From Leptospira vanthielii serovar Holland str. Waz Holland = ATCC 700522 (GTDB lineage: Bacteria; Spirochaetota; Leptospiria; Leptospirales; Leptospiraceae), in the NCBI RefSeq assembly GCF_000332455.1, contig NZ_AOGY02000072.1, positions 161,337 to 225,336 on the forward strand: a stretch of DNA of 64,000 nucleotides, in the 5' to 3' direction. Below the pieces are notes generated by a model. The model was not told the origin of the DNA and did no database searches. It saw only the letters and a program-made list of their open reading frames with translations. Shown in pieces: positions 9,927 through 18,283 of the stretch. Both the position numbers and the translations under genes were made by a program. Positions within the stretch are counted from its first letter, which is position 1, and each line of letters opens with the position of its first letter.

Positions 9927-10748
9927 ATGGTTCGTAAGTTTTTACCTGTTTTTTTCCTCCTATGCACGAGTGCCGTATTTTCTGAATCCCCTTGGGGAAA
10001 TTCGATTCAGAAAGGATTTGAATCGGCAAAACAAGACAAAAAATTTATCATAGTGGATGTATTTGCAGATTGGTGCACCTACTGTTTGGTTTTAGAAAAA
10101 GAAATTTTTCCTGATCCAGAAGTGAGCCGAGTTTTGGATAGTTTCGTAAAAGTCAGGTTAGATGGGGAAGAATTTCCTAATCTACGGAAAAAATATAGTA
10201 TCGAAGGTTATCCTACGATTCTTTTTTTAGATGGGGATGGAAACTATGTGACTAAGATATCTGGACTCGCCACAAAGGAAGATATATTGGGTGTTTCCAA
10301 AAGGATCCTCCAAGAACCGAATATTGAGTCGTATCTAAAAACAGAGCTTAGGCGAAATGTAAATAGCCCCGATATCCATTTTCGTCTGGGTTTATTGTAT
10401 TTTCAAAATAAAGAATTTGAGAAGGCGGAACTTCAGTTCACTGAAACCATTCAAAAATCCAAAGCCGCCTCAATACTTAAAGAAAACGCATATTTCAACT
10501 TGAACTTAGTCAAATCCATTCATGGCCCGAAAGAATCTGCGGCAAAGTCTTGGAAAGAATTTTTGGATCTGTATCCAACATCCAATCGAAAAATCACTGC
10601 CAAACTGTATTATGGACTGACATTAAAGGATGCAGGAGAATCGAAACTTGCAAAATCGATTTTGACCGAAATCAAGCCACAACTAACAACCGAAACCGAT
10701 AAAACAATGTGTAATGAGGCATTGTCTGAAATAGAAAGAGGATTTTAG
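9927..10748 (+). CDS. periplasmic thioredoxin-fold protein with helical repeat tail
   Basis: A 273-residue protein with a signal peptide (about residues 1-19, cut near VFS-ES), a thioredoxin-like domain at about 25-125 and a helical, TPR-like C-terminal half (HFRLGLLYFQNKEFEKAELQ). The redox motif is ADWCTYC and the cis-proline loop is GYPTILFLDGDG, so it should act on disulfides or thiols outside the cytoplasm, like the C-terminal domain of DsbD. It diverges from hisE and ends in a 12-bp stem-loop shared with ugd. The partner substrate is unknown. Confidence 0.82.
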   Translation: MVRKFLPVFFLLCTSAVFSESPWGNSIQKGFESAKQDKKFIIVDVFADWCTYCLVLEKEIFPDPEVSRVLDSFVKVRLDGEEFPNLRKKYSIEGYPTILFLDGDGNYVTKISGLATKEDILGVSKRILQEPNIESYLKTELRRNVNSPDIHFRLGLLYFQNKEFEKAELQFTETIQKSKAASILKENAYFNLNLVKSIHGPKESAAKSWKEFLDLYPTSNRKITAKLYYGLTLKDAGESKLAKSILTEIKPQLTTETDKTMCNEALSEIERGF

Positions 10749-10779
10749 TCCAACCTAAGTTTATCTCGGTTGGACTAAA
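10744..10779. terminator. 12-bp perfect stem-loop between convergent genes
   Basis: TTTAGTCCAACC (10744-10755) pairs perfectly with GGTTGGACTAAA (10768-10779) across a 12-base loop. It includes the stop codon of the thioredoxin-like gene and lies just before the ugd stop on the other strand. Its symmetry and position between convergent ends suggest a bidirectional terminator. The U-tract on either side is poor, so a simple intrinsic terminator is not certain. Confidence 0.6.
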
Positions 10780-10783
10780 TAAT

Positions 10784-12088
10784 TTATCTGTTACCGATAG
10801 AATAATAAGTAAAACCTAACTCGTTCATAAGAGTTGGTTTGTATTGGTTTCTTCCATCAAAAACTAACGGGGATTTGAGTAGAGACTTGATTTTATTAAA
10901 ATCAGGTTCCCTAAATTCTCTCCATTCCGTGAGTAATAACATAGCGTCTGCCCCTTGAAGAGCTGAGTATGCATCCTTTTTGTATTCAACCTTTCCATCA
11001 AAATAATACTTTGATGTCTCCAAGGAAGCAGGATCAAACACTTGGATTTTGGCACCATTTTTATGTAGTTCATAAATCAGAGGAATGGAAGGTGCTTCTC
11101 GCATATCATCTGTTCCTGGTTTAAAGGATAAACCCCAGATACCAAAAGTTTTACCTTTCATATCTGTAGATTTGAAGTGTTCAAAAATTTTATCGGTTAA
11201 CCGAGTTTTTTGTTTTTCGTTTACATCTTCCACCGATTGAATGATATGCATAGGTGCATTCACTTCTTCTGCTGTGCGGAGAAGTGCTCTTACATCTTTT
11301 GGAAAACAAGACCCACCGTATCCAATCCCTGCATATAAAAACTGGCGTCCAATTCTTGAATCGGTTCCCATCCCTTTTCTAACATCATCATAGTTAGCAC
11401 CAAGAGCATCACAAAGATTTGCGATTTCATTGACGAAGGAAATCTTTGTCGCAAGGAAAGCGTTACAAGCATACTTAGTAAGTTCCGCAGAACGAATGCT
11501 CATGGTAATGATTGGATTTCCGTTTAACACAAATGGAGAATAAAGTTCGCTCATTTTTTTAGCAGCGACTTCAGACTCAGCACCAATCACAACACGTTCT
11601 GGCCGCATAAAGTCATCAATCGCAGCACCTTCTTTTAAAAATTCTGGATTGGAAACGACATCAAACGGATGTTTTGTGTGTTTTGCCACAATGGCCTTTA
11701 CTTGGTCTGCGGTTCCCACTGGAACTGTAGATTTATCAACGATGATTTTGTATCCGTTCATTGTTTTGCCGACTTCTTCTGCAACAGCAAAAACAAATCT
11801 TAAGTCAGCGGATCCGTTATCAGAAGTGGGTGTACCTACAGCGATAAATACAAATTCAGAAGATTCAACACCATCTTTTAGTGAAGTGGAAAAGTGGAGT
11901 CTTCCCTCTTTGTGGTTTCGTTCCACAAGTTCAGTAAGTCCAGGTTCATAGATGGGAATGATCCCTTGTTTTAAGTCACTGATTTTCTTTTCATCTTTAT
12001 CAATACAAATGACTTCATTGCCATATTCAGCAAAACAGGTTCCTGCAACGAGGCCCACATATCCGGTTCCAACTACACAAACTTTCAT
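10784..12088 (-). CDS. ugd: UDP-glucose 6-dehydrogenase
   Basis: A 434-residue enzyme oxidising UDP-glucose to UDP-glucuronate with two NAD+. The NAD-binding motif GTGYVGLVAGTCFAEYGNEV is at the N-terminus, the catalytic region NAFLATKISFVNEI lies near residue 210 and the nucleophile Cys is in GYGGSCFPKD near 260. The length and domain order (NAD domain, central helix, UDP domain) are standard. It supplies sugar for surface polysaccharide and sits 45 bp downstream of the wzt-like exporter ATPase, which fits an envelope polysaccharide locus. Confidence 0.95.
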   Translation of the reverse strand: MKVCVVGTGYVGLVAGTCFAEYGNEVICIDKDEKKISDLKQGIIPIYEPGLTELVERNHKEGRLHFSTSLKDGVESSEFVFIAVGTPTSDNGSADLRFVFAVAEEVGKTMNGYKIIVDKSTVPVGTADQVKAIVAKHTKHPFDVVSNPEFLKEGAAIDDFMRPERVVIGAESEVAAKKMSELYSPFVLNGNPIITMSIRSAELTKYACNAFLATKISFVNEIANLCDALGANYDDVRKGMGTDSRIGRQFLYAGIGYGGSCFPKDVRALLRTAEEVNAPMHIIQSVEDVNEKQKTRLTDKIFEHFKSTDMKGKTFGIWGLSFKPGTDDMREAPSIPLIYELHKNGAKIQVFDPASLETSKYYFDGKVEYKKDAYSALQGADAMLLLTEWREFREPDFNKIKSLLKSPLVFDGRNQYKPTLMNELGFTYYSIGNR

Positions 12089-12133
12089 AGGATTTCCAGA
12101 ATTTAGTTTTTTCCTTTGAAGGAAACCGTTTTT

Positions 12134-13333
12134 CTATTCGGATTTGGGAAGAGTTTGGAATGTAAATTCGGTCGGTAAATGACAAACTCCGACAAATTTT
12201 TCAATTTTACCTCGTTCGACCTCAAAATCCAAAACGGATTCCCCCCAAAAATAACTTCCTTCGGTATGGGACTCACCTTTGTGAATAGAAACCCCCAAAC
12301 TGTATTTCCCGTCACTGAATTGGATAGGGAATTGAAATTCTACGATCGAACGTTCGAAGTTTTTTATGTTTAAATTTTGTTTTCCCAGATGGTAGGAATT
12401 GGTTCCAAAAATTCGAATTCCTTTTTCACTATCAATATGAAATCCAATGGTTCCGTTTGTGATTGGTTTTGTAGTTTGGAATTCGATCCGAAGAGTAACT
12501 GTATCACCCAGAAAATGGTGGCGAGTATCCAATCCCTTGGAATTTTTCAATGAAACATAAAGATCATTAACGGATTCTGTAGGTAATATGGAAGAAGGTT
12601 CCAGACTTCCAGCTAACACATGCATGTATTCTTCGATTGTTTGTTTTGGATTCCCATCAAATAACAAACGACCTTTGTTTAGAAGAATGGCTCTTGAACA
12701 AAAATAAGAGATAAGTCCAAGATCATGACTTACAACCAAAATACAAGACCCGAGAACGGAATACTCTTTGATTCGTTTCAAACATTTCTGTTGGAAACTA
12801 GCATCCCCTACTGCCAAAGCCTCATCTACAATTAAGATATCCGGTCGTTTGGCAGTGGCAAGGCTAAAGCCAAGGCGCATCGCCATTCCCGAACTATAAT
12901 TCTTTAAAGGAGAATTTCGAAACTCATTAAGCTCAGCAAAATCAAAAATGGAATCTGTGAGTTCCTTGATCTCAGATGGTTTGTATCCCCAAACGAGTCC
13001 ATTGTAATACACATTCTCTTCCCCAGAAAGTTCTGGATTAAATCCAACACTGAGCTCCAGTAAGGCACGAACCGATCCATTGACAAATAAATTCCCTTTA
13101 TCTTTACTGATGACCCCAGTGATCAGTTTTAGAAGTGTAGATTTTCCGGCACCATTTCTGCCAATGATTCCTAAAATTTCACCAGACCCAACTTTCAAAT
13201 CTATCGATTGTAAGGCGGTAAATTTAGAATCAATACCGAAGTATCCAAAACTAAGACCCGCAAGGATTCGTTTCCAAGGTTTTGAAAATCCATGGTAATC
13301 CTTAGAAAGATTTTCTAAAACAACGGAAGCCAT
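12134..13333 (-). CDS. wzt: polysaccharide ABC exporter ATPase, Wzt type
   Basis: A 399-residue ATPase. The ABC domain (about 1-240) has Walker A GRNGAGKSTLLKLITG, signature NYSSGMAMRLGF and Walker B DILIVDEALAVGD. The C-terminal 150 residues form an extra beta-rich domain like Wzt-C, which in O-antigen transporters binds the modified end of the glycan. The permease gene lies 4 bp upstream. Together they should export a lipid-linked polysaccharide across the inner membrane; glycosyltransferase genes are not adjacent. Confidence 0.9.
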   Translation of the reverse strand: MASVVLENLSKDYHGFSKPWKRILAGLSFGYFGIDSKFTALQSIDLKVGSGEILGIIGRNGAGKSTLLKLITGVISKDKGNLFVNGSVRALLELSVGFNPELSGEENVYYNGLVWGYKPSEIKELTDSIFDFAELNEFRNSPLKNYSSGMAMRLGFSLATAKRPDILIVDEALAVGDASFQQKCLKRIKEYSVLGSCILVVSHDLGLISYFCSRAILLNKGRLLFDGNPKQTIEEYMHVLAGSLEPSSILPTESVNDLYVSLKNSKGLDTRHHFLGDTVTLRIEFQTTKPITNGTIGFHIDSEKGIRIFGTNSYHLGKQNLNIKNFERSIVEFQFPIQFSDGKYSLGVSIHKGESHTEGSYFWGESVLDFEVERGKIEKFVGVCHLPTEFTFQTLPKSE

Positions 13334-13337
13334 ACAA

Positions 13338-14087
13338 TTAAAGATGGTCCAATATCACCGATTGGAATTTACGTTTGGCAAGTAAGTAAACAAGAAAGAA
13401 AAAAAACAAAAAAGGCAAAACTTGAATCCAATCAAATTGGGGAGTGTATCCAGGAATCACGGAGGTACGAAAGATATCCAAAGGTATGGTAAATGGATTC
13501 AAACGGTTCCACTCTTTTAAATATCCCGTTGGATAATACAAAACAGGAATTCCCCAGAAAATGAGTTGGCTCACCAAACGAATCAAAGGTGAGATATCTT
13601 TTAATAAAATATTCAACCGAGAAAGGTAATGCAGAAGTAACATCAAATAAAGCCCAGAAAATGCTAAAATCAAATACCCAAGAAGGATTCCAGATAGATT
13701 TAACTTCCCCGAATAGGCCAAATAGATAAATACGGGGATGGATGTGACTAGGCTATGGATGAGAAATTGGACATAGGGAATCCATAAAAACAAATCAATC
13801 CCAAGACTGGATCTTTTTAACAAACTACGATTGTCGGTAAGAATTCCTGTACCACGAACAAGGAGTTCTTGGATGGGAATCCAATACAAAAGACCGGTAA
13901 GTAAGTAGGCCGTGAAATCTTCTTGTGTGGATGGATTTTTTAAGTTCAGCACTAGAAATACCAGTGCATAGAGACTGATGAGTACTAAATTCTGCAGGAA
14001 CATCCAGGAGATCCCCAAAAAGGATCCTGCATATTGAAGTGCGTAGTCACGGCGAACGAGTGCCCAAAGTATGGATATTTTCTCCAT
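13338..14087 (-). CDS. wzm: polysaccharide ABC exporter permease, Wzm type
   Basis: A 249-residue ABC-2 membrane protein with six predicted membrane helices. The N-terminal cytoplasmic stretch WALVRRDYALQYAGSFLGIS is the typical amphipathic entry of TagG/Wzm permeases, and the later LIFWGIPVLYYP and NPFTIPLDIFR segments match the family. It pairs with the ATPase gene 4 bp downstream. A 26-base hairpin lies 20 bp upstream of its start codon. Confidence 0.9.
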   Translation of the reverse strand: MEKISILWALVRRDYALQYAGSFLGISWMFLQNLVLISLYALVFLVLNLKNPSTQEDFTAYLLTGLLYWIPIQELLVRGTGILTDNRSLLKRSSLGIDLFLWIPYVQFLIHSLVTSIPVFIYLAYSGKLNLSGILLGYLILAFSGLYLMLLLHYLSRLNILLKDISPLIRLVSQLIFWGIPVLYYPTGYLKEWNRLNPFTIPLDIFRTSVIPGYTPQFDWIQVLPFLFFFFLVYLLAKRKFQSVILDHL

Positions 14088-14106
14088 ACTTTGATTGTCG
14101 GCCTAT

Positions 14107-14132
14107 GGCTCCCAGTTCTAGAACTGAAAGCC
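14107..14132 (-). promoter_or_regulatory. hairpin in the leader of wzm
   Basis: The region contains the perfect 14-base palindrome CAGTTCTAGAACTG (14113-14126), flanked by GGCT and AGCC that also pair, separated by a symmetric two-base internal loop. In RNA this gives a hairpin ending 20 bases before the wzm start. No T-run follows on the minus strand, so it looks more like an operator or leader structure than a terminator. Confidence 0.4.
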
Positions 14133-14144
14133 GGTAATTTGGAA

Positions 14145-14360
14145 CTACATCCTCTTCAGGTTCTTTTGGCCAAGGGTAGAGAGGTTTGGTGACACCCACT
14201 CTCCATTTTGGACCACTTCCCCTTGGAAGGCTTCCATCAAATAATCTTCAAAGGTCTTCCCTGTTTGGTTCTGGGAAAATCCCTTCTTCGGACCTTGCCC
14301 TGTGAGGCCTTGGTCCTTGTGGCGGTTGTAAGCGGGTTGTTGGATGGATCGAACGATCAT
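14145..14360 (-). CDS. small hypothetical protein (71 aa)
   Basis: A 71-residue soluble, basic, Gln-rich protein without signal peptide or known domain. It is supported as a real gene by a strong GGGAGG ribosome site eight bases before its ATG and by a hairpin just upstream of that site. It precedes wzm by 57 bp on the same strand. The C-terminal half (about 35-71) is the less disordered part. Function unknown. Confidence 0.5.
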   Translation of the reverse strand: MIVRSIQQPAYNRHKDQGLTGQGPKKGFSQNQTGKTFEDYLMEAFQGEVVQNGEWVSPNLSTLGQKNLKRM

Positions 14361-14375
14361 AGGTTTTTCCTCCCC

Positions 14376-14393
14376 GTCGTCTTTTTAGACGAC
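14376..14393 (-). promoter_or_regulatory. stem-loop touching the ribosome site of the 71-aa gene
   Basis: GTCGTCT and AGACGAC form a perfect 7-bp stem with a four-base loop. On the minus strand it ends a few bases before the GGGAGG ribosome site of the gene at 14145-14360, so it could protect the message 5' end or modulate translation. Confidence 0.4.
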
Positions 14394-14442
14394 ATAAAAA
14401 CTAAAAATAATACCAATAATATACTAAACGCTTGTTTACACT

Positions 14443-14465
14443 ACTTAACGGATGAGAAGTTAAGT
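14443..14465. repeat. inverted repeat in intergenic region
   Basis: ACTTAAC and GTTAAGT are separated by nine bases. On the minus strand the right arm overlaps a good -35-like TTGACT (14463-14468), so it may be an operator for the 71-aa gene; a matching -10 at standard spacing is not obvious. The rest of the gap from 14361 to 14635 is AT-rich and also holds a four-codon reading frame at 14569-14583. Confidence 0.3.
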
Positions 14466-14635
14466 CAATATTTTTTCACGTTTTTATCGGTTACTATATA
14501 TAAATTTAGCATTCCCCTGGGACAAAACCCGCCCCCAGATGGATTTTTTTTATTGGGAGGCTTAGAATATGTCCCTTCTTTAAAAAAAGCAACAGGACTT
14601 AGGGCAAAAAAACGAAATTTTAAACCCCAATCCTG

Positions 14636-16210
14636 GTGAATTGGCAGAAATTTGGGATCATTTTGTGGCTTTCTCTCATACAGACTTTGTTTGCTGTAGA
14701 GAAAAAGCCAGACCAAGTCTCGGTCCCGGAACTTCTTAAGGCCGGTTTTCCTCCCCATTTAGTGGCGGCCTGGAAAGAAAAATCCAAACAATCCCCAGAA
14801 AAGTTCTTAGAATGGAAAAGGTCCCTAAAAGGAAAGGACGCTGCCCTGGTTTCGAAAGTTTGGAAAGAACAACAAATCACCCTATATACCAACAAACATC
14901 GATTAGCCGAAAATAACACCTCCAAACAAAATGTAAAGTTCCCTCGGAATACAAAAGATCAAAAATCCAAAGAAACAACATCCAAGTCTTTGGAAAGATC
15001 CGATTCACTTTATGAACTTTTTTTTGGAATGAGTTATCAAAATTTAGATGTACGGTATTTGCCAAGGAAGGAAAAAAATCATTCCTCTGTGTTTCTAGGA
15101 GGAAGGGGGAAAGGACAAATTTGGATTTTGGAAAAACGAGATGAAGAATTTTCTTACGGAGCCAATCTTACCTTCCAACAATTTCGACTTACCTCAGGAA
15201 ACCGTTACAAACCCATTCCCCATTTTTACTTTGCCAAAGATCCTAACTTCTATTCCCAGTTGGAAAGGACAGGATCTCCCCTACCCCAACCTTTATTACT
15301 TTCTCACTTTTTAGGATATAGGTATCTCCGTGAAGGGAAGGATTACGAATTTGGAATCTATCAAGCAGATGCATTTTCTGCCTATCCTGGACTTTACTTT
15401 GTATCACCAAACAAATCTTATTCGGGAGTTTGGTCAGCGGGAGAAAATAAATCGAGTTTGTATGTCAATGATTCTTGGAATTCCAAAGACTGGGGAAACC
15501 ATAGAGTCCAGTCAGAATCCATACTTAGTAAAAAAGAATCCGTTGGCTTTTTCTATTTAAAGTCCGAATCTCCTGAATCAAAATACTTTTTAGATGCCAC
15601 TGTATATAGAGATTCACCCTTGTTATATGGAATGGTATCACCAGAGGAAGTTAGACCACAAATCCCACAAACATTAGGATACACTCGTGGTAGTTTCAAA
15701 CACTTCCTAGGTTTTGAGTATTTAAGTTCTATCGAAGGCCATAAGTATGAAAGTGGAAGGTCGGGATTTTTTCCCTTCTTTCTTAGTGAATGGGGAAACC
15801 TACTCTATCGGTATAGAGAATACAATGAATCTGGGAATTACCAATACAATGAAATAGGTCGAGCTGCGTTTTACGAATGGAGAAAGGAAAAAACCGTGGT
15901 GTCTTTTGGATTTGAATCGAGAGAGAATGGAGGCCAATGGGAAGGAAAACTCGCCCTCCCCATAAATACAGGAAACTTACTGGAATTCAGCGCTATCTTT
16001 CGAGAAGGCCATCCCAAAACCAGGGCTTGGTTTGAAAACTGGACTTACGCTACTGATTTTAATATCAACTTAACTGATAGACAGGAAATCATCAAACTAA
16101 AATGGGTGAGTCCCTTTATTTCACTAAACATAAGTTATTCGGAAAAAGAAAATGATCCAAATCCCATTTTGTTTATCAACTTTCAATTATTACAAAAAAT
16201 TGATCTTTAA
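14636..16210 (+). CDS. exported hypothetical protein, probably outer-membrane beta-barrel
   Basis: A 524-residue protein starting at GTG with a short signal peptide (cut near LFA-VEKK). Residues 25-130 are charged and helical; from about 130 on, alternating aromatic/polar strands with many Tyr, Phe and Gly dominate (for example HFYFAKDPNFYSQ), typical of an outer-membrane barrel. No named family is recognised. In-frame stop TAA at 14621 prevents a longer start, and the GTG lacks a clear ribosome site, so the start is the only reasonable but not a strong one. Its stop overlaps the convergent gene by 4 bp. Confidence 0.7.
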   Translation: MNWQKFGIILWLSLIQTLFAVEKKPDQVSVPELLKAGFPPHLVAAWKEKSKQSPEKFLEWKRSLKGKDAALVSKVWKEQQITLYTNKHRLAENNTSKQNVKFPRNTKDQKSKETTSKSLERSDSLYELFFGMSYQNLDVRYLPRKEKNHSSVFLGGRGKGQIWILEKRDEEFSYGANLTFQQFRLTSGNRYKPIPHFYFAKDPNFYSQLERTGSPLPQPLLLSHFLGYRYLREGKDYEFGIYQADAFSAYPGLYFVSPNKSYSGVWSAGENKSSLYVNDSWNSKDWGNHRVQSESILSKKESVGFFYLKSESPESKYFLDATVYRDSPLLYGMVSPEEVRPQIPQTLGYTRGSFKHFLGFEYLSSIEGHKYESGRSGFFPFFLSEWGNLLYRYREYNESGNYQYNEIGRAAFYEWRKEKTVVSFGFESRENGGQWEGKLALPINTGNLLEFSAIFREGHPKTRAWFENWTYATDFNINLTDRQEIIKLKWVSPFISLNISYSEKENDPNPILFINFQLLQKIDL

Positions 16211-16707
16211 TAGAGGAGATCGTCGGTTCGCACTTCGATGTATTCTTTTAATTTAAAAATAGGAACCGATTGCCTATCCGTAAATTCTTTAGGTTCTGCT
16301 GGTAACTTTTTTGGAGTGGGAAGGGAGGAACGTTTCCCCCTTTCATCGATAGAATAAAAATAATACCCAATCCACTCTCCTTTCACCCGGTAAGGATTTC
16401 CTGGAAACAAATCCTTTACAAAAATTTCCGCATCCAAATCAAATTTATTTCTTCTGTAACGGTAATGAATTTCATCTCCATTTAGGTCATAAAAAACAAC
16501 AAAATCCCCTTGTTTCCCTTTATAAAACAACTTCCATTCCAAGGGAAAAGTTCCCAATTTTTGAAATTCTGATTTTCCATCTAAGATCCTTTTTTCGGAA
16601 CGAGGAATGGGACCTGTGTATTTTCCATCCTCTTCCGAATAAAGCGGGATTACAGAAACAGAAGAGAAGATTACTAGGAACGATGTTAGAAAGAACTTTA
16701 AATTCAT
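16207..16707 (-). CDS. exported hypothetical protein
   Basis: A 166-residue protein with a clear N-terminal signal peptide (about 1-24, ending near PLYS-EE). The rest is predicted as short beta strands with conserved-looking aromatic residues (WIGYYFYSID). It overlaps the stop of the upstream HEAT-repeat gene by ATGA, so it is translated from the same message. Family unknown; probably periplasmic. Confidence 0.65.
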   Translation of the reverse strand: MNLKFFLTSFLVIFSSVSVIPLYSEEDGKYTGPIPRSEKRILDGKSEFQKLGTFPLEWKLFYKGKQGDFVVFYDLNGDEIHYRYRRNKFDLDAEIFVKDLFPGNPYRVKGEWIGYYFYSIDERGKRSSLPTPKKLPAEPKEFTDRQSVPIFKLKEYIEVRTDDLLY

Positions 16708-17762
16708 TTGGGTTCTTCTTCTGGTTTTTCCTCTATGGATTTTTCTTCCTCTATGGGACTCTCTTTTCCATTGATTTGGTCGATGGCTTTTTTAGCGGCC
16801 TTCTGTACTTTCGGACTTGGATCACGATCGCGTTTGTATTCTAAAAGTTCCAATGCTTTTGGATCTTTCAAACTGCCCATAAATTCAATCGCTCGGAGTC
16901 GCACCATACTATCATCATCACGGGCAAATTCATTCAGTTCTTGGAATACTTCTTTATCTCCCATGGTAACAAGGGCACCGATAGCATAGATTTTTAAGGA
17001 TTGGGCTTTTTTGGCATCCAACTTACCGGCAGTTTTTTTTAAGGAATCCAAAAGTTCATATAACTTTGGTTTGGCTGTTTCCGATTTTAACTTACCAAGT
17101 GTATTCATCGAATAACATCGTAAAGTTGTGGGTTGGATTTCATCAAAGGCAACTTCCATAAGAGCCGATTCAGCCTCGGTATACAAAACAGTTCCAAAGT
17201 ATAATGCAATCTGGCCACGCATATCGGCGTTATTAAACTTTTCGCGAAATTTGGTTTCGAGAAAGGGTGCTGCCACCTTTCCATCCGGTAAGTCCGCCAG
17301 AGTACTAATATACAAACTGAGCGAATTACTATTTTTTGTAAAATCTTCCTTTTTTACTTTTTCAAGTAAGGGGTTTGTTGCTTCCGCTAATTTCATTTTT
17401 TTAGCAGAGTTTACGGCTTGTTTGGCGACATCTTCATTGGGGTCTTCAAAAAAAGTAATGATTGTATCTTTGTTTTCCTTTAGATCCAAATCCCCAATGG
17501 TTTTGAGGAGAACAATTTTCATCCCCATATCTTTTTCAGATTTTAATTGTTCACCAATGAGATCATAAAGTTCACCGGCATTTTCTTTGGGAAACCGAGT
17601 TAGCTCACCTAACGCTTGTTTCCTTTCCTGGCTTGTTCCGTAACGAATGATTTTAGAAAGGACTTCTTTTTTTTTGGAAATTTGTTCGGGAGTGAGTTCT
17701 TTCTCTTTCCCAAAAACTGAAGAAAGAGAAAGGAAAACTAAAAAGAGGATGAGCGACTGTAT
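16704..17762 (-). CDS. exported HEAT-repeat protein with no standard start codon
   Basis: About 350 residues: a hydrophobic signal-like stretch (SLILFLVFLSLSSVFG), then HEAT/PBS-lyase-type helical pairs from about residue 30 to 330 (for example FARDDDSMVRLRAIEFMGSL), then an acidic Glu-rich tail. Such scaffolds bind proteins; the target is unknown. The signal region is preceded by the upstream receiver gene's stop, yet the frame has no ATG, GTG or TTG between that stop and the signal sequence. The frame is open far into the receiver gene, where longer starts would destroy the signal peptide. I placed the 5' end at an ATA; the true start is unresolved and an indel is possible. Confidence 0.65.
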   Translation of the reverse strand: MQSLILFLVFLSLSSVFGKEKELTPEQISKKKEVLSKIIRYGTSQERKQALGELTRFPKENAGELYDLIGEQLKSEKDMGMKIVLLKTIGDLDLKENKDTIITFFEDPNEDVAKQAVNSAKKMKLAEATNPLLEKVKKEDFTKNSNSLSLYISTLADLPDGKVAAPFLETKFREKFNNADMRGQIALYFGTVLYTEAESALMEVAFDEIQPTTLRCYSMNTLGKLKSETAKPKLYELLDSLKKTAGKLDAKKAQSLKIYAIGALVTMGDKEVFQELNEFARDDDSMVRLRAIEFMGSLKDPKALELLEYKRDRDPSPKVQKAAKKAIDQINGKESPIEEEKSIEEKPEEEPK

Positions 17763-17769
17763 TTTGTTA

Positions 17770-18234
17770 CTACTGAGATTCCAATTCGATGATGCGACGG
17801 TTGAGAGCTTGGATGAGATGTTGGTTTTCCAAATTCTGCCGAAACTTATCGAGTAGGTCTTTGATGTCTTTGGATAGTTCGTCAATGTTCCAAGGTTTTT
17901 CGACATACCGACTGAGTCCCCCGTTATTAATGGCATAGATTGCAGAATCAAGTCCTGCCTGACCGGTGAGAAGGATTTTGATCGCATCAGGAAGGCGATG
18001 GTGCACCTGTTCCAAAAACCGATCCCCTTTCATTCCAGGCATCACTTGGTCAGAAACAATCAACTCCACGATGTCGTTGCTACTGATGATTTCGTCGATG
18101 AGGGAAAGTGCCTCTTCTGCACTACTGGCGGTCTCGATGATATGGGATTCGCCAAATCGAGCCAGAAGTTGTTCTGCAAGCGTTTCCAATACCGATACTT
18201 CATCATCGACACATATAATATAACCTTTACTCAT
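17770..18234 (-). CDS. single-domain response regulator with helical tail
   Basis: A 154-residue CheY-like receiver (about 1-125) with a short coiled helix at the end. The acidic pair is VDDE, the phospho-acceptor Asp is in [16 protein letters not shown], the switch Thr is in LLTGQ and the Lys is in YVEKPW. The SDQVMPG and EKPW style is that of RpfG/HupR-type receivers. There is no output domain; the C-terminal helix may bind a partner. It lies between glgP and the HEAT-repeat gene. Confidence 0.85.
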   Translation of the reverse strand: MSKGYIICVDDEVSVLETLAEQLLARFGESHIIETASSAEEALSLIDEIISSNDIVELIVSDQVMPGMKGDRFLEQVHHRLPDAIKILLTGQAGLDSAIYAINNGGLSRYVEKPWNIDELSKDIKDLLDKFRQNLENQHLIQALNRRIIELESQ

Positions 18235-18283
18235 TTGGGACCCTTTCCTTGGAACGATACAACCTTAGTTCTTTTATGTCGAT

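Noticed and set aside
12110..12125. TTTCCT-hairpin between wzt and ugd
   Set aside because: Only 6-7 bp, AT-rich, without a T-run on the minus strand; not distinct enough from chance to list as a terminator.
14208..14639. 143-residue plus-strand frame covering the intergenic region
   Set aside because: It is antisense to the 71-aa gene, crosses the AT-rich gap and shows no protein-like character.
14465..14758. 97-residue minus-strand frame
   Set aside because: It overlaps the signal peptide region of the gene at 14636 and has no ribosome site; considered a shadow.
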